From contig BFEA01000819.1 in assembly GCA_003427395.1 (NCBI GenBank), positions 321,455 to 355,826 of the forward strand: DNA of 34,372 nt, written 5' to 3'. The notes under the pieces were generated by a model. It was not told the DNA's origin and did not search any database. It saw nothing but the letters and a program-made list of their open reading frames with translations. Below, one piece after another: positions 1-9,702 of the stretch (the stretch's first letter is position 1; each line of letters starts with the position of its first letter). This DNA comes from Chara braunii (lineage: Eukaryota > Streptophyta > Charophyceae > Charales > Characeae). The position numbers were made by a program, and so were the translations under genes.

Positions 1-46
<46 letters not shown>
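1..46. repeat. (GA)n microsatellite at the window start
   Basis: A pure GA dinucleotide run of 23 units opens the window. Other GA tracts lie at 10218-10293, 33085-33150 and 34304-34372, so the window both starts and ends in the same repeat. That may mark contig breaks at microsatellites. Confidence 0.97.
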
Positions 47-49
<3 letters not shown>

Positions 50-1426
50 TCCCCCCAACTATAGTCTCCAACACCATGCTCGCCCGACAGCCGCTGCTTG
101 GCGGCTCCCCAGCCCCCTTTCTCTTTGCACCTGAACGCACACACACAGGCAATCGTTGCTGACGCCCCCATGAAGTGTCGGCTATGATGCTGTTGGTGGC
201 GGCTTAAAACCTTTCCAAAAACATGCGCTCTGCACTCCAAATATGCTTCACCCATGCACCACTGGGCGACTCCCAGGGCCATTTCCAGGGCCAACCACCG
301 AACCGCACAGAGCGATCCACCCATAGGCTGCCCCATGGGCCCATGAAATTCCCGCAGTGTCACCATCCTGGCAGGCTCACTTTTCAGTTTGATTCGCGGA
401 CAGATTTGTAACGGATGCAACTTCAAATAATTTGCGATTTGTTAATGGCACTTAATGCACAACTGCAGAATACAGAAGAAACAGGGCAAGGGCTCAAAAG
501 CCGCACAGTACTGCTACGGTTAACAGCGGACAATATGACATCCATGAAACTTATGGCAGCGTTTCTTTCCCTGCCATTCTTCAGAAAGCCATGGCTCTCT
601 TCTCTGCCCGCCAAAGGTCCATTGCTTTGTGCAGGAGATCAGGCCTGTCAGTGACAAGGATGTCGACGCCCATAACAAGACAATCGAGCTGCAGCCATAA
701 GGAAAGAGACGAGGACATTAGTTGCCCGGCCAACAGTCAAATTGCTGTAGAATATAACCGATTAACAGGTTATTGAAAATTTGAAATCTGAAGAAATGTT
801 CAAGATGATAACTGAAGGTGAAAACTTGCACTGAAAACATGATACCTGTGCCATGTATTTCCAATTCTACCAATTCACTGCTTCAGACTGACCCCCTTTC
901 TTATATCTCTTTGGATTCGGATATATATTTTATATACTAAATTTATGAGGTTATATTCCCATCCTTCGTTCCATAAATCTGTTTCTTCCCTCAGGGAAAA
1001 AAAAAGTCAATATTCATCATTCTGAACGATGCACCAAGCAGTTCTGCAACTTCTGCTACAATTTCACACAATCTAAACTAAACATCATAGGGTCTCGCTT
1101 CACTAATCAACAGGCGACTCGTACCTGGACTGTTTATTGGACCAATACATTCGGACTGACTTCACATTTTGAATATATCGGGGCGGCCACCAGATCCTGA
1201 TACATTTAGAATGCTACGCAGCGCAGTGGAGTGAGGCCCATAATAAGACACAGATACGACAGCCAACTCCAGTAGATAACTCCAGGAAATAACACCAGAC
1301 TATGTTAAGTAAACTTTATAAAGGACCATCATCACAAAAAAAAAAAAGAAAAAAAAAAAGAAAAAAAAAAAGAACTTGAAGATATAGCTTCAGGTCCTTC
1401 AGGATAAGATTATAAAATTGATAAGG
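47..1426. other. Unassigned intergenic DNA
   Basis: No gene is recognised here. Open frames are short (under about 80 codons) and resemble no family. An A-rich stretch with interspersed G lies at about 1336-1374. The segment 1222-1245 (GTGGAGTGAGGCCCAT core) matches the end of the repeat unit clustered at 28266-29431, so part of this region is a dispersed-repeat fragment. The last four bases, AAGG at 1423-1426, are the likely target-site duplication of element A. Confidence 0.6.
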
Positions 1427-2460
1427 TGCAAGGAAAATGAGCGATAGCGAAATGACAGAAATCCAGAATGCAAAATCACATTGAAAGCCAGAAAGTCCAA
1501 CGCTGTCCAGAAAGCAGAAATGCACTAATATATCACCAACGGAGAACCAAAGCACCGGATCCGAATGTCAACGAGAGCATACTCTCGCCACCACCAACAT
1601 ATGTATCCAGAGCCCTTCCTCCTACTTGGCGCTCAGCGCCCAGACTACGAGTCTACGATCACGCAGCTACAACTGGCCTACAAATTGACCATGCAACCTG
1701 TTGACGTCAGCAGCAGAACCGAAGTACATGAAGATGTCGACCCTTGTAGACCATCGCCAACACCAGGTACGTGCCCTCACATCATCAACCCCATCTCTCT
1801 CTCTCTCTCGCCCTTGACTTCATCAACCATGTCTCCTCCCTCATGCACAAAGACGACCACCACCTCCACTGACTATGTCCAAGCCAAGCCCGGCTATGGG
1901 GGCTGGCTATGGCGCTGCCCTCAGCAGTGCCCTTCTTCTTCCTCAACGCCCGCGCGCGCCCGGCATCCGCTAGCGCACAGCAAGCAGCCCGCGAGTGCAC
2001 GCTCCAGCAGTGCTGCCGCTTGCACAAGCCAGTGCCCGAGTGCTCTTGCTGTAGCCCAGCTCTTTCCTGTATTGAAAATGGCGGGGATCATTGCCTCCCG
2101 CTTGCCCTGTGAGACCGAGTTTCCAGTAGCTTCAGTCTCGGCCAAAGTGTCTGCTTCCCAGGCCCGTTCAGACAATGGCCTGGGACCAAATTGGTTAGGC
2201 ACGCCCAACTGCCCAGGCACGAACGTGCGGTGGTCCCTGTTTCTAGCACGTTGCCGGAAGAGCCTGGAAGGCTTATGCATGTTTCCGATTCTCACGGGGG
2301 AAGCGGATGTAACCAACTGGCGCGTCGCAAATGTCCGGCACCCACCAAGATTTGCAAAAATTGACGAGACCAGGGCACATTGAGATTCAGAGGGCCCGCC
2401 TTCACTTAGGGCAGGCACACACCTGCTACAGGGCCTTATGCCGAGGGGTAAACCCTCGCA
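1427..2460 (-). repeat. 3' LTR of chromovirus A
   Basis: This direct copy of 8700-9702 aligns over its whole length. On the minus strand it starts TGCGAGGG (from 2460) and ends ...CCTTGCA (at 1427), giving TG...CA termini. It contains a TC-rich run near 1796-1810. It is about 30 bp longer than the 5' copy because of small indels, for example an extra CAAGCAGCCCGCGAG-like segment near 1980. The open frames inside it (for instance 1565-2383 on the plus strand) are chance frames in LTR DNA. Confidence 0.92.
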
Positions 2461-2476
2461 TTCCCTCGTCCTTTAC
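2461..2476 (-). other. Polypurine tract of chromovirus A
   Basis: On the minus strand the sequence just before the 3' LTR is GTAAAGGACGAGGGAA, which is purine-rich and abuts the LTR's TGCGAGG. This is the expected place for the plus-strand DNA primer. It is interrupted by one C, so it may have decayed. Confidence 0.65.
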
Positions 2477-2499
2477 TTGGTTAGTCCTCTGAGAAGTCG

Positions 2500-3549
2500 C
2501 TACACAGCATGCTGCTTTCCTTTCAAATTTCGTTCATAACTGGAGATAATCTGGGGAGCAGTCCACCTATCTTCTTCAGGATCCGTATGATGTCGGAACC
2601 GCACTCGATACTGCATATGCGGTTTTGGAGGGCGTCCCCTGCCTGGAGGCTTGGGCACAGGCGTCAGCTTGTGCTCGACAATGTCGTCAATATCCATGTG
2701 TCTGTCCATGGTTGGGGGCAGCATTGACCGCCTGGAGGGAAACTGTTCTGTTTCAGCAACAGGTGCCAACTTGGATGCAGGAAAAACAGGGTGTGTGAGG
2801 AGGTGACCAGGGATGCGAATGACATATGAGGGACCATCTGGTTGATCTCCTACTATATGTAAGACTTCCCAGGGTCGGAAGTACTGTGGCATCAGTTTAC
2901 GGGAGATTGCCAATTCCTGTCCCAATTCAGATAACTTTACCCAGACTCGTTCACCTACCTGAAATGGTGATGGCGATCTGTGTCTATTCGCAGATGCAAC
3001 CATGGCATCCTGAGCTTTCTTGATGTGCTCGACAGCCTACTGCGGCATTTGTTCGTACTTGACAGCAGACTCTATGCTGCCTGGTGCTGCAGTTGTCTGA
3101 TGTTCAGGCAACAATAAGTCAAGAGCAGATCTGGGCTTCCAACCAAGATGCAGTTGGTTGGGAGTCATGCCGGTAGTGCTGCGAGAGCAGATCTGGGATT
3201 CCAGCCAAGGTAACTTCTCATCCCAGTCATCGTGACTTGGCTTAACATAATGCCGAAGCAAGTGCTGCACTACCCGGTTCATCTGCTCGGCCTGACCATT
3301 TGACTCAGGGTGGTTCCCTGATGTCATTTGCAGTCGGGTGCCCATCTGTTGGGCTGTACTTTGCCACAGTTCACTTGTAAATCTGACATCCCTGTCACTA
3401 ACAATGGACTTCGGGAGACCGAAGTCACGTACCCAGTTGTCCATAAACAGCTTGATGACGTGGTCAGTCTTAGATGTCTCAGGCATAGCGATTAGTCCAG
3501 CATACTTACTGAATCTGTCCACAATGACGAAGATGTGCCTTTTACCGCT
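2500..3549 (-). pseudogene. Integrase core, C-terminal region and chromodomain, chromovirus A
   Basis: This is the C-terminal part of the pol polyprotein and would insert cDNA into chromatin. The catalytic triad is complete: Asp in IVDRF, Asp in VSDRD and Glu in GQAEQMN, and the last two are separated by exactly 35 residues as in DD35E integrases. After the core come a KLMPQYFRPWEV segment (GPY/F-like module), ASKLAP, then a chromodomain running from DIDDIVEHK to YRVRFRHHTDPEEDRW. Between these chromodomain strands sits a Pro/Arg loop containing GRGRPPKP, an AT-hook-like core (2620-2643). An in-frame TAG at 3037-3039 replaces a Gln codon (element B has Gln). The reading frame resumes immediately after it. 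The upstream end is cut at 3550 by a MITE. If the MITE and one duplication copy are removed conceptually, the flanks meet in frame, so the MITE came later than the element. Confidence 0.9.
2620..2643 (-). other. AT-hook-like loop inside the chromodomain (A)
   Basis: This segment codes for GRGRPPKP, matching the RGRP core and basic flank of AT-hook minor-groove binding motifs. It lies between the DIDDIVEHK and YRVRFRHH parts of the chromodomain. The same motif at the same place is kept in element B (25480-25503). Confidence 0.6.
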
Positions 3550-3557
3550 CTTGCTGG

Positions 3558-3626
3558 CACAAATGGTTAACAGGTACCCTCACTTTTAACCCCTAGGGTA
3601 ACCTTCACCAACCTGCAAAGTGCAGT

Positions 3627-3699
<73 letters not shown>

Positions 3700-3809
3700 T
3701 ATGTTAGTAAGAAGTGCACTCTACAGATTGGTGTAAAGTATGGTTAAAATGACCCTTTGGTTTTCTTATAAATGAGGGTGAAAATTGGGGGGTCGGTTAA
3801 CCTTCTCTC
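3558..3809. mobile_element. MITE copy 1, inserted in integrase of element A
   Basis: This 252-bp insert is flanked by a perfect 8-bp direct repeat CTTGCTGG (3550-3557 and 3810-3817). Its ends carry imperfect inverted repeats around GGTTAAC: the left end begins CACAAATGGTTAACAGG and the right end, reverse-complemented, begins GAGAGAAGGTTAACCGACC. The middle holds a T run of about 65 bases (3631-3695). The right half, around GGTTAAAATGACCC and TTCTTATAAATGA, matches copies at 12589-12717 and 32541-32763. It has no coding capacity. The 8-bp duplication and short TIRs fit a hAT-type non-autonomous element, but the superfamily is not proven. Confidence 0.82.
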
Positions 3810-3901
3810 CTTGCTGGTCACAAGAGTATCCATGAAGTCCATGAACACACTCTGATCGGACCAGCGGGAGTAGGCAAGGGCTTAATAAGCCCAAGCGGTG
3901 C

Positions 3902-4654
3902 CTACGTCCGTGGCTTGTCACACTGGCAATTCTGGCAAGTTTCTACATACTTCTTTGCATCATCCATCATTGCGGACCACCAGAAACGCTGCAGTAAATT
4001 TGCTGCTGTCTTTTTATAGCCGAAATGTCCGGTCGCATCGTGGCACTCCTCTAAAAATAAACTACGCAAAGACTCTTTTTTTGGAACACACAAACGTTTA
4101 TTCCCAGCCTTCTCAAGAAACAGCAAGCCTTCAACCAACACAAACTCATCGGAGGTAACCTTGTCTTTAGCTTCCAGTTTGCAGATGATCTCAGACATAA
4201 CAGCGTCTTCTTGATAGGCTTCCATCATAGATCCAGTTACATCGTCAGAAATCCCAAACTTAGTCACTAGTGCGCCCGGATAGTCTGCCCTACGAGATAG
4301 TGCAACAACCACTTTATTGTACTCTCCCTTCAGAGGGTCGAGCTTGAAGTCATACATATCTATGACTTCAATCCACCTCTTGAGTGCATCGGAGAGCACG
4401 GGCTGTGTCTTAATCCTGCGCAGCATCTCATGGTCATATCTCACATAAAAGAATCTGCTGAGGAGGTAGTGCCTCCAATGGACCAGTGCTCTAGAGAGGG
4501 CATACTCGCGCTCATACGTGGACTTAGCTAATCTATGAGATGGCATCTTTTTGCTCATGTACTCGATCAGCCTTAACTTTTTCCCCTCCTTTTGCACAAG
4601 GACCGCGCCTATGCCGTATTGGCTGGCGTCTGTGGTCACGACAAAGGGCTGTTA
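3902..4654 (-). pseudogene. RNase H and integrase zinc-binding region, chromovirus A
   Basis: The upstream half of this frame is the RNase H domain, which removes RNA from the hybrid during reverse transcription. Visible motifs are TTDASQYGIGAVL (first Asp), STYEREYALSRALVHWRHYLL (Glu) and VRYDHEML (Asp). The final conserved ADALSRR motif reads VVVALSRR, so its catalytic Asp is lost. The downstream half is the integrase N-terminal zinc finger, with HDATGH and CQNC as the H-H and C-C pairs. An in-frame TAA at 4652-4654 replaces a Gln codon just before RNase H, and a TAG at 3902-3904 ends the frame after CDKPRT where element B has Gln. Both fit C-to-T change. The reading frame is otherwise long (245 codons) and clearly aligns with element B. 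Confidence 0.9.
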
Positions 4655-4904
4655 AGGATCCGGAAGTTTGAGGACTTCACAGTGTGTCAGGGCATACTTT
4701 AATCTCTTGAAGGCTGCCTTACACTCTTCGGTCCATTCCCAAGGGGTGTCAAGGCGCGTGAGGTCGGTTAGAGGGGAGGCTACAATACTTCAGTTCTTTA
4801 CAAATGGGGGGTAGTAGCCTGTCGTCCCCAAAATGACCTCACCTCAGATAGAGACTGAGGTCTGGGCCAGTCACGTATGCTGGCCACTTTGGCCTCATCC
4901 GGCC

Positions 4905-5700
4905 TCAACCCGTCTGCGAAAATCTCATGACCCAGATGCAAGATCTTGGTGCGACCAAATTCGCATTTCTCCAAGTTATAACCTTGTACTGGTGCTGTCT
5001 TAGGAGCCCTAGCACTGTTCTCACGTGCTCCTCTACAGTCCTACTTAAGATAAGGATATCGTCGAGATACAAGACGATAAACTTGTCTAAGTAGTCATGA
5101 AAGATCCAGTTCATTGCGTGCTGGAACGTCCTAGGAGCATTGCAAAGACCAAAGCGCATCACCACAAACTCGTACAAACCGTACCTGGTCTGAAAAGCGT
5201 TTTTTTGTTGTTCCTCAGGTCTAATAGCAATTTGATGGTATACGGACTTCAAATCTATCTTTGTGAAGTACCAACATACTTGCACTCTATCCAAGAGGTC
5301 GTCAATGCGCGGCAGGGGCTCTCCGTTCAAAACAATGATGGCAGGCCCCTATAGTCAATGCACATCCTTAGGGTCCCCCCTTTCTTTGGGACAAACAGAA
5401 CTGGCGCTCCATAGGGGGACGTGCTTGGCCGAATCCAACCCTTCTCTATGAGTTCCTTGAGTTGGAGGCAAAGCTCATCTAACTCCGCAGGAGACAGCCG
5501 ATAGATCCGTACTAGTACCTTGCTACCAGGAACGACTTCAATCGCGTAGACAATCTCCCTTTCTACCACACCCCTAGGCTCCTCAAAAAGATCTGATTAC
5601 TGTGCAACGACTGCTTCTATCTCTGGGGGTGATTTTACGGCCTCCCCTTTTTCAGAGACAAAGACTAGGTACATTCCTTCCTCACGACACACACATGCAA
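4905..5700 (-). pseudogene. Reverse transcriptase, chromovirus A
   Basis: This is the RNA-dependent DNA polymerase of the element. From the N-terminal side it shows a leader with [11 protein letters not shown], then [87 protein letters not shown] and the catalytic box YLDD in FIVLYLDDILI. All active-site Asp residues are present. There is a frameshift near 5330, where element B has four extra bases between GGCCT and GCC. A second frameshift lies near 4975, after RQHQYKV. Past it the KCEFGRTKIL-like segment appears in another frame. Element B has the same domain at 22319-22957. It is non-functional because of these breaks. Confidence 0.92.
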
Positions 5701-5713
5701 CCATAGTTCTCTA

Positions 5714-6310
5714 CTAGTCTGCTAGCCTTGAACTTCTGCAGCCTAACGTCCTTCCATCTGACAACTTGTGGATCATCACTTTCCTATCCCAATCGAACTG
5801 AGGCTTAGCAACCTCGAGGTAGCACATGCCTAGCAACATATCAAAAGGCAGCTCGTCGCTCACCAGGAGCGAGATCTTGTGTCTCAATTCCCCTCCTCCA
5901 TAGGAGAAGGTACAAACTACATCCTTGGCATAGTCCCTTACTATCATGGAGTGCTTGTTGGCTAAGGTAGATGCTATAGATCTGCTGAGCCGCTGCACTT
6001 GGTCCCCTAAGCACAACCTATCCACACAAGCACGACTGATGAAATTCCGCGTAGAACCTATGTCTTCAAAGGCACCAACCTTTCAGCCACCTACATCGAC
6101 TTCTACCATGAAATGTTCACCCTTTGAACCCTTGGTCCCCTAAGCACAACCTATCCACACAAAGCACGACTGGTGAAATTCCGCGTACAACCTATGTCTT
6201 CGAAGGCACCAACCTTTCAGCCACCTACATCAACTTCTGCCATGAAATGTTCACCCTTTGGACCTTTGTTCAACATCGCCCAGGAGTCTCTAGGGTCTTT
6301 CTCTGACCAC
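5714..6310 (-). pseudogene. Retropepsin-like protease region, chromovirus A, with internal duplication
   Basis: This is the aspartic protease that would process the polyprotein. The active-site strand reads FEDIGSTRNFIS, so the usual D-[ST]-G is D-I-G. Downstream are QRLSRSIASTLANK and the C-terminal strand LLVSDELPFDMLLGMCYLE, typical of the plant gypsy retropepsin-like family. A 133-bp tandem duplication (5998-6130 and 6131-6262) repeats the active-site strand. 133 is not a multiple of three, so it breaks the frame. Each copy has a TGA (6083-6085 and 6217-6219) just upstream of the motif, most simply a mutated Trp codon that predates the duplication. Element B has the matching region at 21718-22110. 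The domain call is firm, and activity is excluded by the breaks. Confidence 0.82.
5998..6262. repeat. 133-bp tandem duplication in the protease region
   Basis: Two direct copies, 5998-6130 and 6131-6262, both begin CTTGGTCCCCTAAGCACAAC. They differ at only a handful of positions, so the duplication is younger than the A-B split but not brand new. Confidence 0.9.
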
Positions 6311-6569
6311 CCAGTCTCTAACTCCTCTAACAACTCAGACACATCCATTGAACAGAGCATTGTTTGCTCTGGATCTGTCTACGGGGCGATCAAGGGGTCG
6401 GTAGCCTTGGCCATCGTCTGATGGGAGAAGGTAAGGTAACCACTTTAGCACGAGTAAGCACGACTAACACTCCTACTGGCATGAGGTGTTTCCTTGGGAA
6501 GTGCTCGCAGAAGCACCACCAAAGTTGGAAGATCCAACTGTCACTATTGAGTACGCGACCTTCCCGGCG

Positions 6570-8107
6570 ACCCGCTTACTCTTGCACTTGGCCATTGTGT
6601 GCCCATACTGGCCACAATTTAGGCAAGCGCCTCACACAACAAAGTTTCGCCACATCTCATACTCCAGACCAAGCTTCATCCATATGGGTGGTGCTTGGTC
6701 AGTTTGACCTTGGGGCCGACCTACCTTCTGTTTCCCGGCCCCCTTACCCTTTTTTCTCATTGGCGTGGCTACCCCACCATCTGAAGCATCCCGACTCCCA
6801 TCTCACTCTGTCTCTTCCCCAAGATTAAAAAAGTCGTCAATCTCAGTTGCTTGGCCATCGTGGTCAACAAATATGAGATTGCCCCTCCAATCCTGAGGGA
6901 GCTTCTTCTTCCTCCTATCTACCGGTCACTGTTGGGCACTCCCAAGCCTAGCCTCAATGTCTAAGGCCTTCTTGCTGAATAAAGCAAAGTCATGTATGTC
7001 GATAGAGGCCTCATCGACCAACTTAGTTTTGACATCTGTAGGCAGACATCTCAAATCAGTCGTAAAGAGGACATGCGGTTTTACTGCACACTCGGGACAA
7101 CGATCAATCGCTCTACAATGGTTGTTACCTCGCGAACTGTCCGATATCTCTTTGATCCCAGACTTGCAAGCGAGTCAATGGCCTTCTCAGCCCCTTGGGG
7201 TTCATGCCACTTGTGGTAGACCAGCCATACGACCTCCTCCAATGATCTGGCCTGTACCCAACCATCAAAGTTCTGACCGTAGCCCTGCTGTTGTACTAAC
7301 CCATTCAACCATCTAGCTGCATATCCTTCTAGAAAGGATGCAGCGACAATGACTTCCTCCTCTGTCCTAGTGAGCGTGCGCCTAACATATGTAGGCACAG
7401 TCCTCACCCAGTTATCCAAGTCCTCATCCTTCTTGTTGCCGGAGAAGGGTTTAGGACTCAACAAGGGTATCTTGGGTGTCCACTGCATGGGCTGTACAAC
7501 ACCCTCTGCCTGCTGCATCGATTGAAAACTGGTGGAACAGGCCGCTGCGGCGACACTTGTTGCTGCAGCGGCACTTGCTGCTGCTGTGGCAGACCCTGTT
7601 GCAAAGGCTGCTGCACGTGTAGCTGCCCTGTAGCGGCAGCCACTGAATGGGGGAATGGAGAAGGCTGTACAGGAATCTGCCCACTACTACCTGCTACTAA
7701 TCCACCTGATGGGGGCATGCCAAACTGAGGGGAAAAGGGTTGCCCTGCCGACGGCAGCGTCATCACAGGACCTGCAATCGTAGGGGAAACGTAGGGGGAA
7801 CTACAGCAAACTGTGGTTGCCTGACCGGAGGTCGAGGCGCCCGCAATGCGGTCAGAATCTCGTTCTAACCAGCTATCAGTGCAGCCAACATCTCTTGCTG
7901 TACGGCTTGTACTTCGGCTACACTCAGCAAGGAGTTCCAAGTGGACAGAACCACAGGATCAAGTGTCGACTCATCTATAGCTTCTAGTTTGCCTAGCTCC
8001 TCTACCCTTGACTCTAGCCTGGCTTTTCCAAGTTTAGCTCTCTTTCTCCTTTCTTCTACTACCCGTAACTGGCGCTGCAACTGTAACTCTGGGTGGATAG
8101 CATCCAT
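6570..8107 (-). pseudogene. gag polyprotein, chromovirus A
   Basis: This is the structural protein that would form the virus-like particle. The start is the ATG at 8105-8107 (MDAIHPELQLQRQL), preceded by a leader shared with element B. The N-terminal ~60 residues are Arg/Glu/Lys-rich and likely coiled coil. A Gln/Pro-rich linker follows (around 7520-7700). The capsid-type domain has PFSGNKKDEDLDNWVRTVP, EEEVIVAASFLEG, AARWLNGLV and VERLIVVPSVQ, like the Retrotrans_gag family. After a short deletion at 7081 it continues in another frame (LPTDVKTKLVDEAS, FSKKALDIEA). A CCHC zinc knuckle lies at 6584-6626. Breaks include a TAG after LIAG at 7865, frame changes near 7750 and 7515, and the one at 7081. 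Element B shows the same domain order. Confidence 0.86.
6584..6626 (-). other. CCHC zinc knuckle of gag (A)
   Basis: The reading CLNCGQYGHTMAKC fits C-x2-C-x4-H-x4-C, the nucleocapsid RNA-binding knuckle. Element B has CINCGEYGHQQFKC at 21341-21382. Confidence 0.88.
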
Positions 8108-8684
8108 TTGCTAGATCTCGTAATCCTCATTTGATATGGTTTGCTGCTGGCTGACATGCAAGCCAGCAGACTGACTAATGCAAGACCCAGATGTACCCGA
8201 ACTGCTTCGTCAAGGGCCCTTCAGAGGCAACGCCCATATCCCACCAGCTTGCTTCCCAAGAAGAATGTCGGCTCTCAAGGTTGAGCGCTCGCGACGCCTC
8301 ACAATGAGAGGACTCTCAAGACAAAACTCACTTCCTCATGGTAAGAAGCAACGATGAGGGTAGATAAGGCAAAAAGCAATGTACCTCATCGTGCTGCCCC
8401 CATCCACAAATTTCTCACCAGTTACCTGACGTGCATTTATGATGACCAGTCGATGCCTCGGCATAACCCACAATACAATGCAGTTCCACCTCGGCTTAAA
8501 TGCCACGTCAGCAAGATCTCATCATTTAGCATGCACCCCTATGTCACTACATAGCCTTCCTAAGACGCCCACACCACACTGGGCCACCGTCGCAAACCAA
8601 CGCACAAGCATTATCACTGCCCCACCATATCCAGTGAAGCACCAAACAGCTATTGCGAAGGAGCCAGTGGAGTGGCTCGAACCA
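8108..8684 (-). other. 5' leader of chromovirus A
   Basis: This ~580-base non-coding stretch lies between the PBS and the gag ATG. Several blocks are shared with the leader of element B, such as TACCATGAGGAAGTGAG (B has TACCGTGAGGAAGTGAG) and a block ending GACATTCTTC. This suggests a conserved role such as packaging or dimerisation, or only shared descent. Confidence 0.6.
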
Positions 8685-8696
8685 GCTCCGATACCA
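8685..8696 (-). promoter_or_regulatory. tRNA primer-binding site of chromovirus A
   Basis: On the minus strand it reads TGGTATCGGAGC, three bases after the 5' LTR end. It differs at one base from TGGTATCAGAGC, the usual plant initiator-Met tRNA primer site, which is perfect in element B. Confidence 0.85.
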
Positions 8697-8699
8697 AAT

Positions 8700-9702
8700 T
8701 GCGAGGAAAATGAGTGATAGCGAAATGACAGAAATCCAGAATGCAAAATCACATTGAAAGCCAGAAATTCCAACGCTTTCCAGAAAGCAGAAATGCACTA
8801 ATATATCACCAACGGAGAACCAAAGCACCAAATCCGAATGTCAATGAGAGCATACTCTCGCCACCACCAACATATGTATCCAGAGCCCTTCCTCCTACTT
8901 GGCGCTCAGCGCCCAGACTACAATCACACAGCTACTACCAGCCTACGAATTGACAATGCAACCTGTTGACGTCAGCAGCAGAACCATAGTACATGAAGAT
9001 GTAGATCCTTGTTGACCATCGCCAAGACCAGGTACCGACCCTCACATCATCAACCCCATCTCTCTCTCTCTCTCACCCTTGACTTCATCACCCACGTCTT
9101 CTCCCTCATACACGACGACCACCACCACCTCCACTGACTATGTCCAAGCCAAGCCCGCCTATGGGGGCTGGCTATGGCGCTGCCCTCAGCAGCGCCCATC
9201 GTCTTCCTCGACGCCCGCGCGCGCCCGGCATCTGCTAGCGCACGCTCCAGCAGCGCTGCCACTTGCACAAGCCAGTGTCGGAATGCTCTCGCTGTAGTCC
9301 AGCCCTTTCCTATATGGAAAGTGACGGGGCTCATTGCCTCCCGATTGCCCCGTGAGGCCGAGTTTCCAGTAGCTTCAGTCTCGGCCAAAGCGTCTGCGCG
9401 CGAGGCCCGTTCAGACAATGGCCTGGGACCGAATTGGTTAGGCACGCCCAACCGCCCAGGCACGAACGTGCAGTGCTCCCTGTTTCTACCACGTTGCCGG
9501 AAGAGCCTGGAAGGCTTACACATATTTCCGATTCTCACGAGGTAAGCGGATGTAACCAACTGGCGTGTGGCAACTGTCCGGCGGCCACCAAGATTTACAA
9601 AAATTGACGAGACCAGGCACATTGAGATTCAGGGGGCCCGCCTTCACTTAGGACGGGCACGCGCCTGCTACAGGGCCTTATGCCGAGGGTTAAACCCTCG
9701 CA
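8700..9702 (-). repeat. 5' LTR of chromovirus A
   Basis: This is a 1003-bp copy of 1427-2460. On the minus strand it starts TGCGAGGG at 9702 and ends CTCGCA at 8700. Its last ~100 bases (U5) resemble the U5 of element B, with blocks such as TGTGATTTTGCA. Plus-strand open frames inside it (such as 9174-9545) are not genes. Confidence 0.92.

Larger units (their letters stand above)
1427..9702 (-). mobile_element. Chromovirus A (Ty3/gypsy LTR retrotransposon), degenerate
   Basis: This is an 8.3 kb LTR retrotransposon read on the minus strand. The order is 5' LTR (8700-9702), PBS (8685-8696), gag, protease, RT, RNase H, integrase with chromodomain, polypurine tract, 3' LTR (1427-2460). The order PR-RT-RH-IN and the C-terminal chromodomain place it among Ty3/gypsy chromoviruses. 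The outer ends are flanked by AAGG (1423-1426 and 9703-9706), a 4-bp target-site duplication that could be read as 5 bp, AAGGT, if a terminal T is shared. The coding region has at least four nonsense codons, several frameshifts, a 133-bp tandem duplication in the protease and a MITE in the integrase, so it cannot move by itself. In a 150-base stretch the two LTRs differ at about six positions, so the insertion is not recent. It is related to but distinct from element B at 16994-26782. Confidence 0.93.

Noticed and set aside
1565-2383. 272-codon open frame on the plus strand
   Set aside because: It lies wholly inside the 3' LTR of element A, opposite to its transcription, and is not preserved in the 5' LTR copy.
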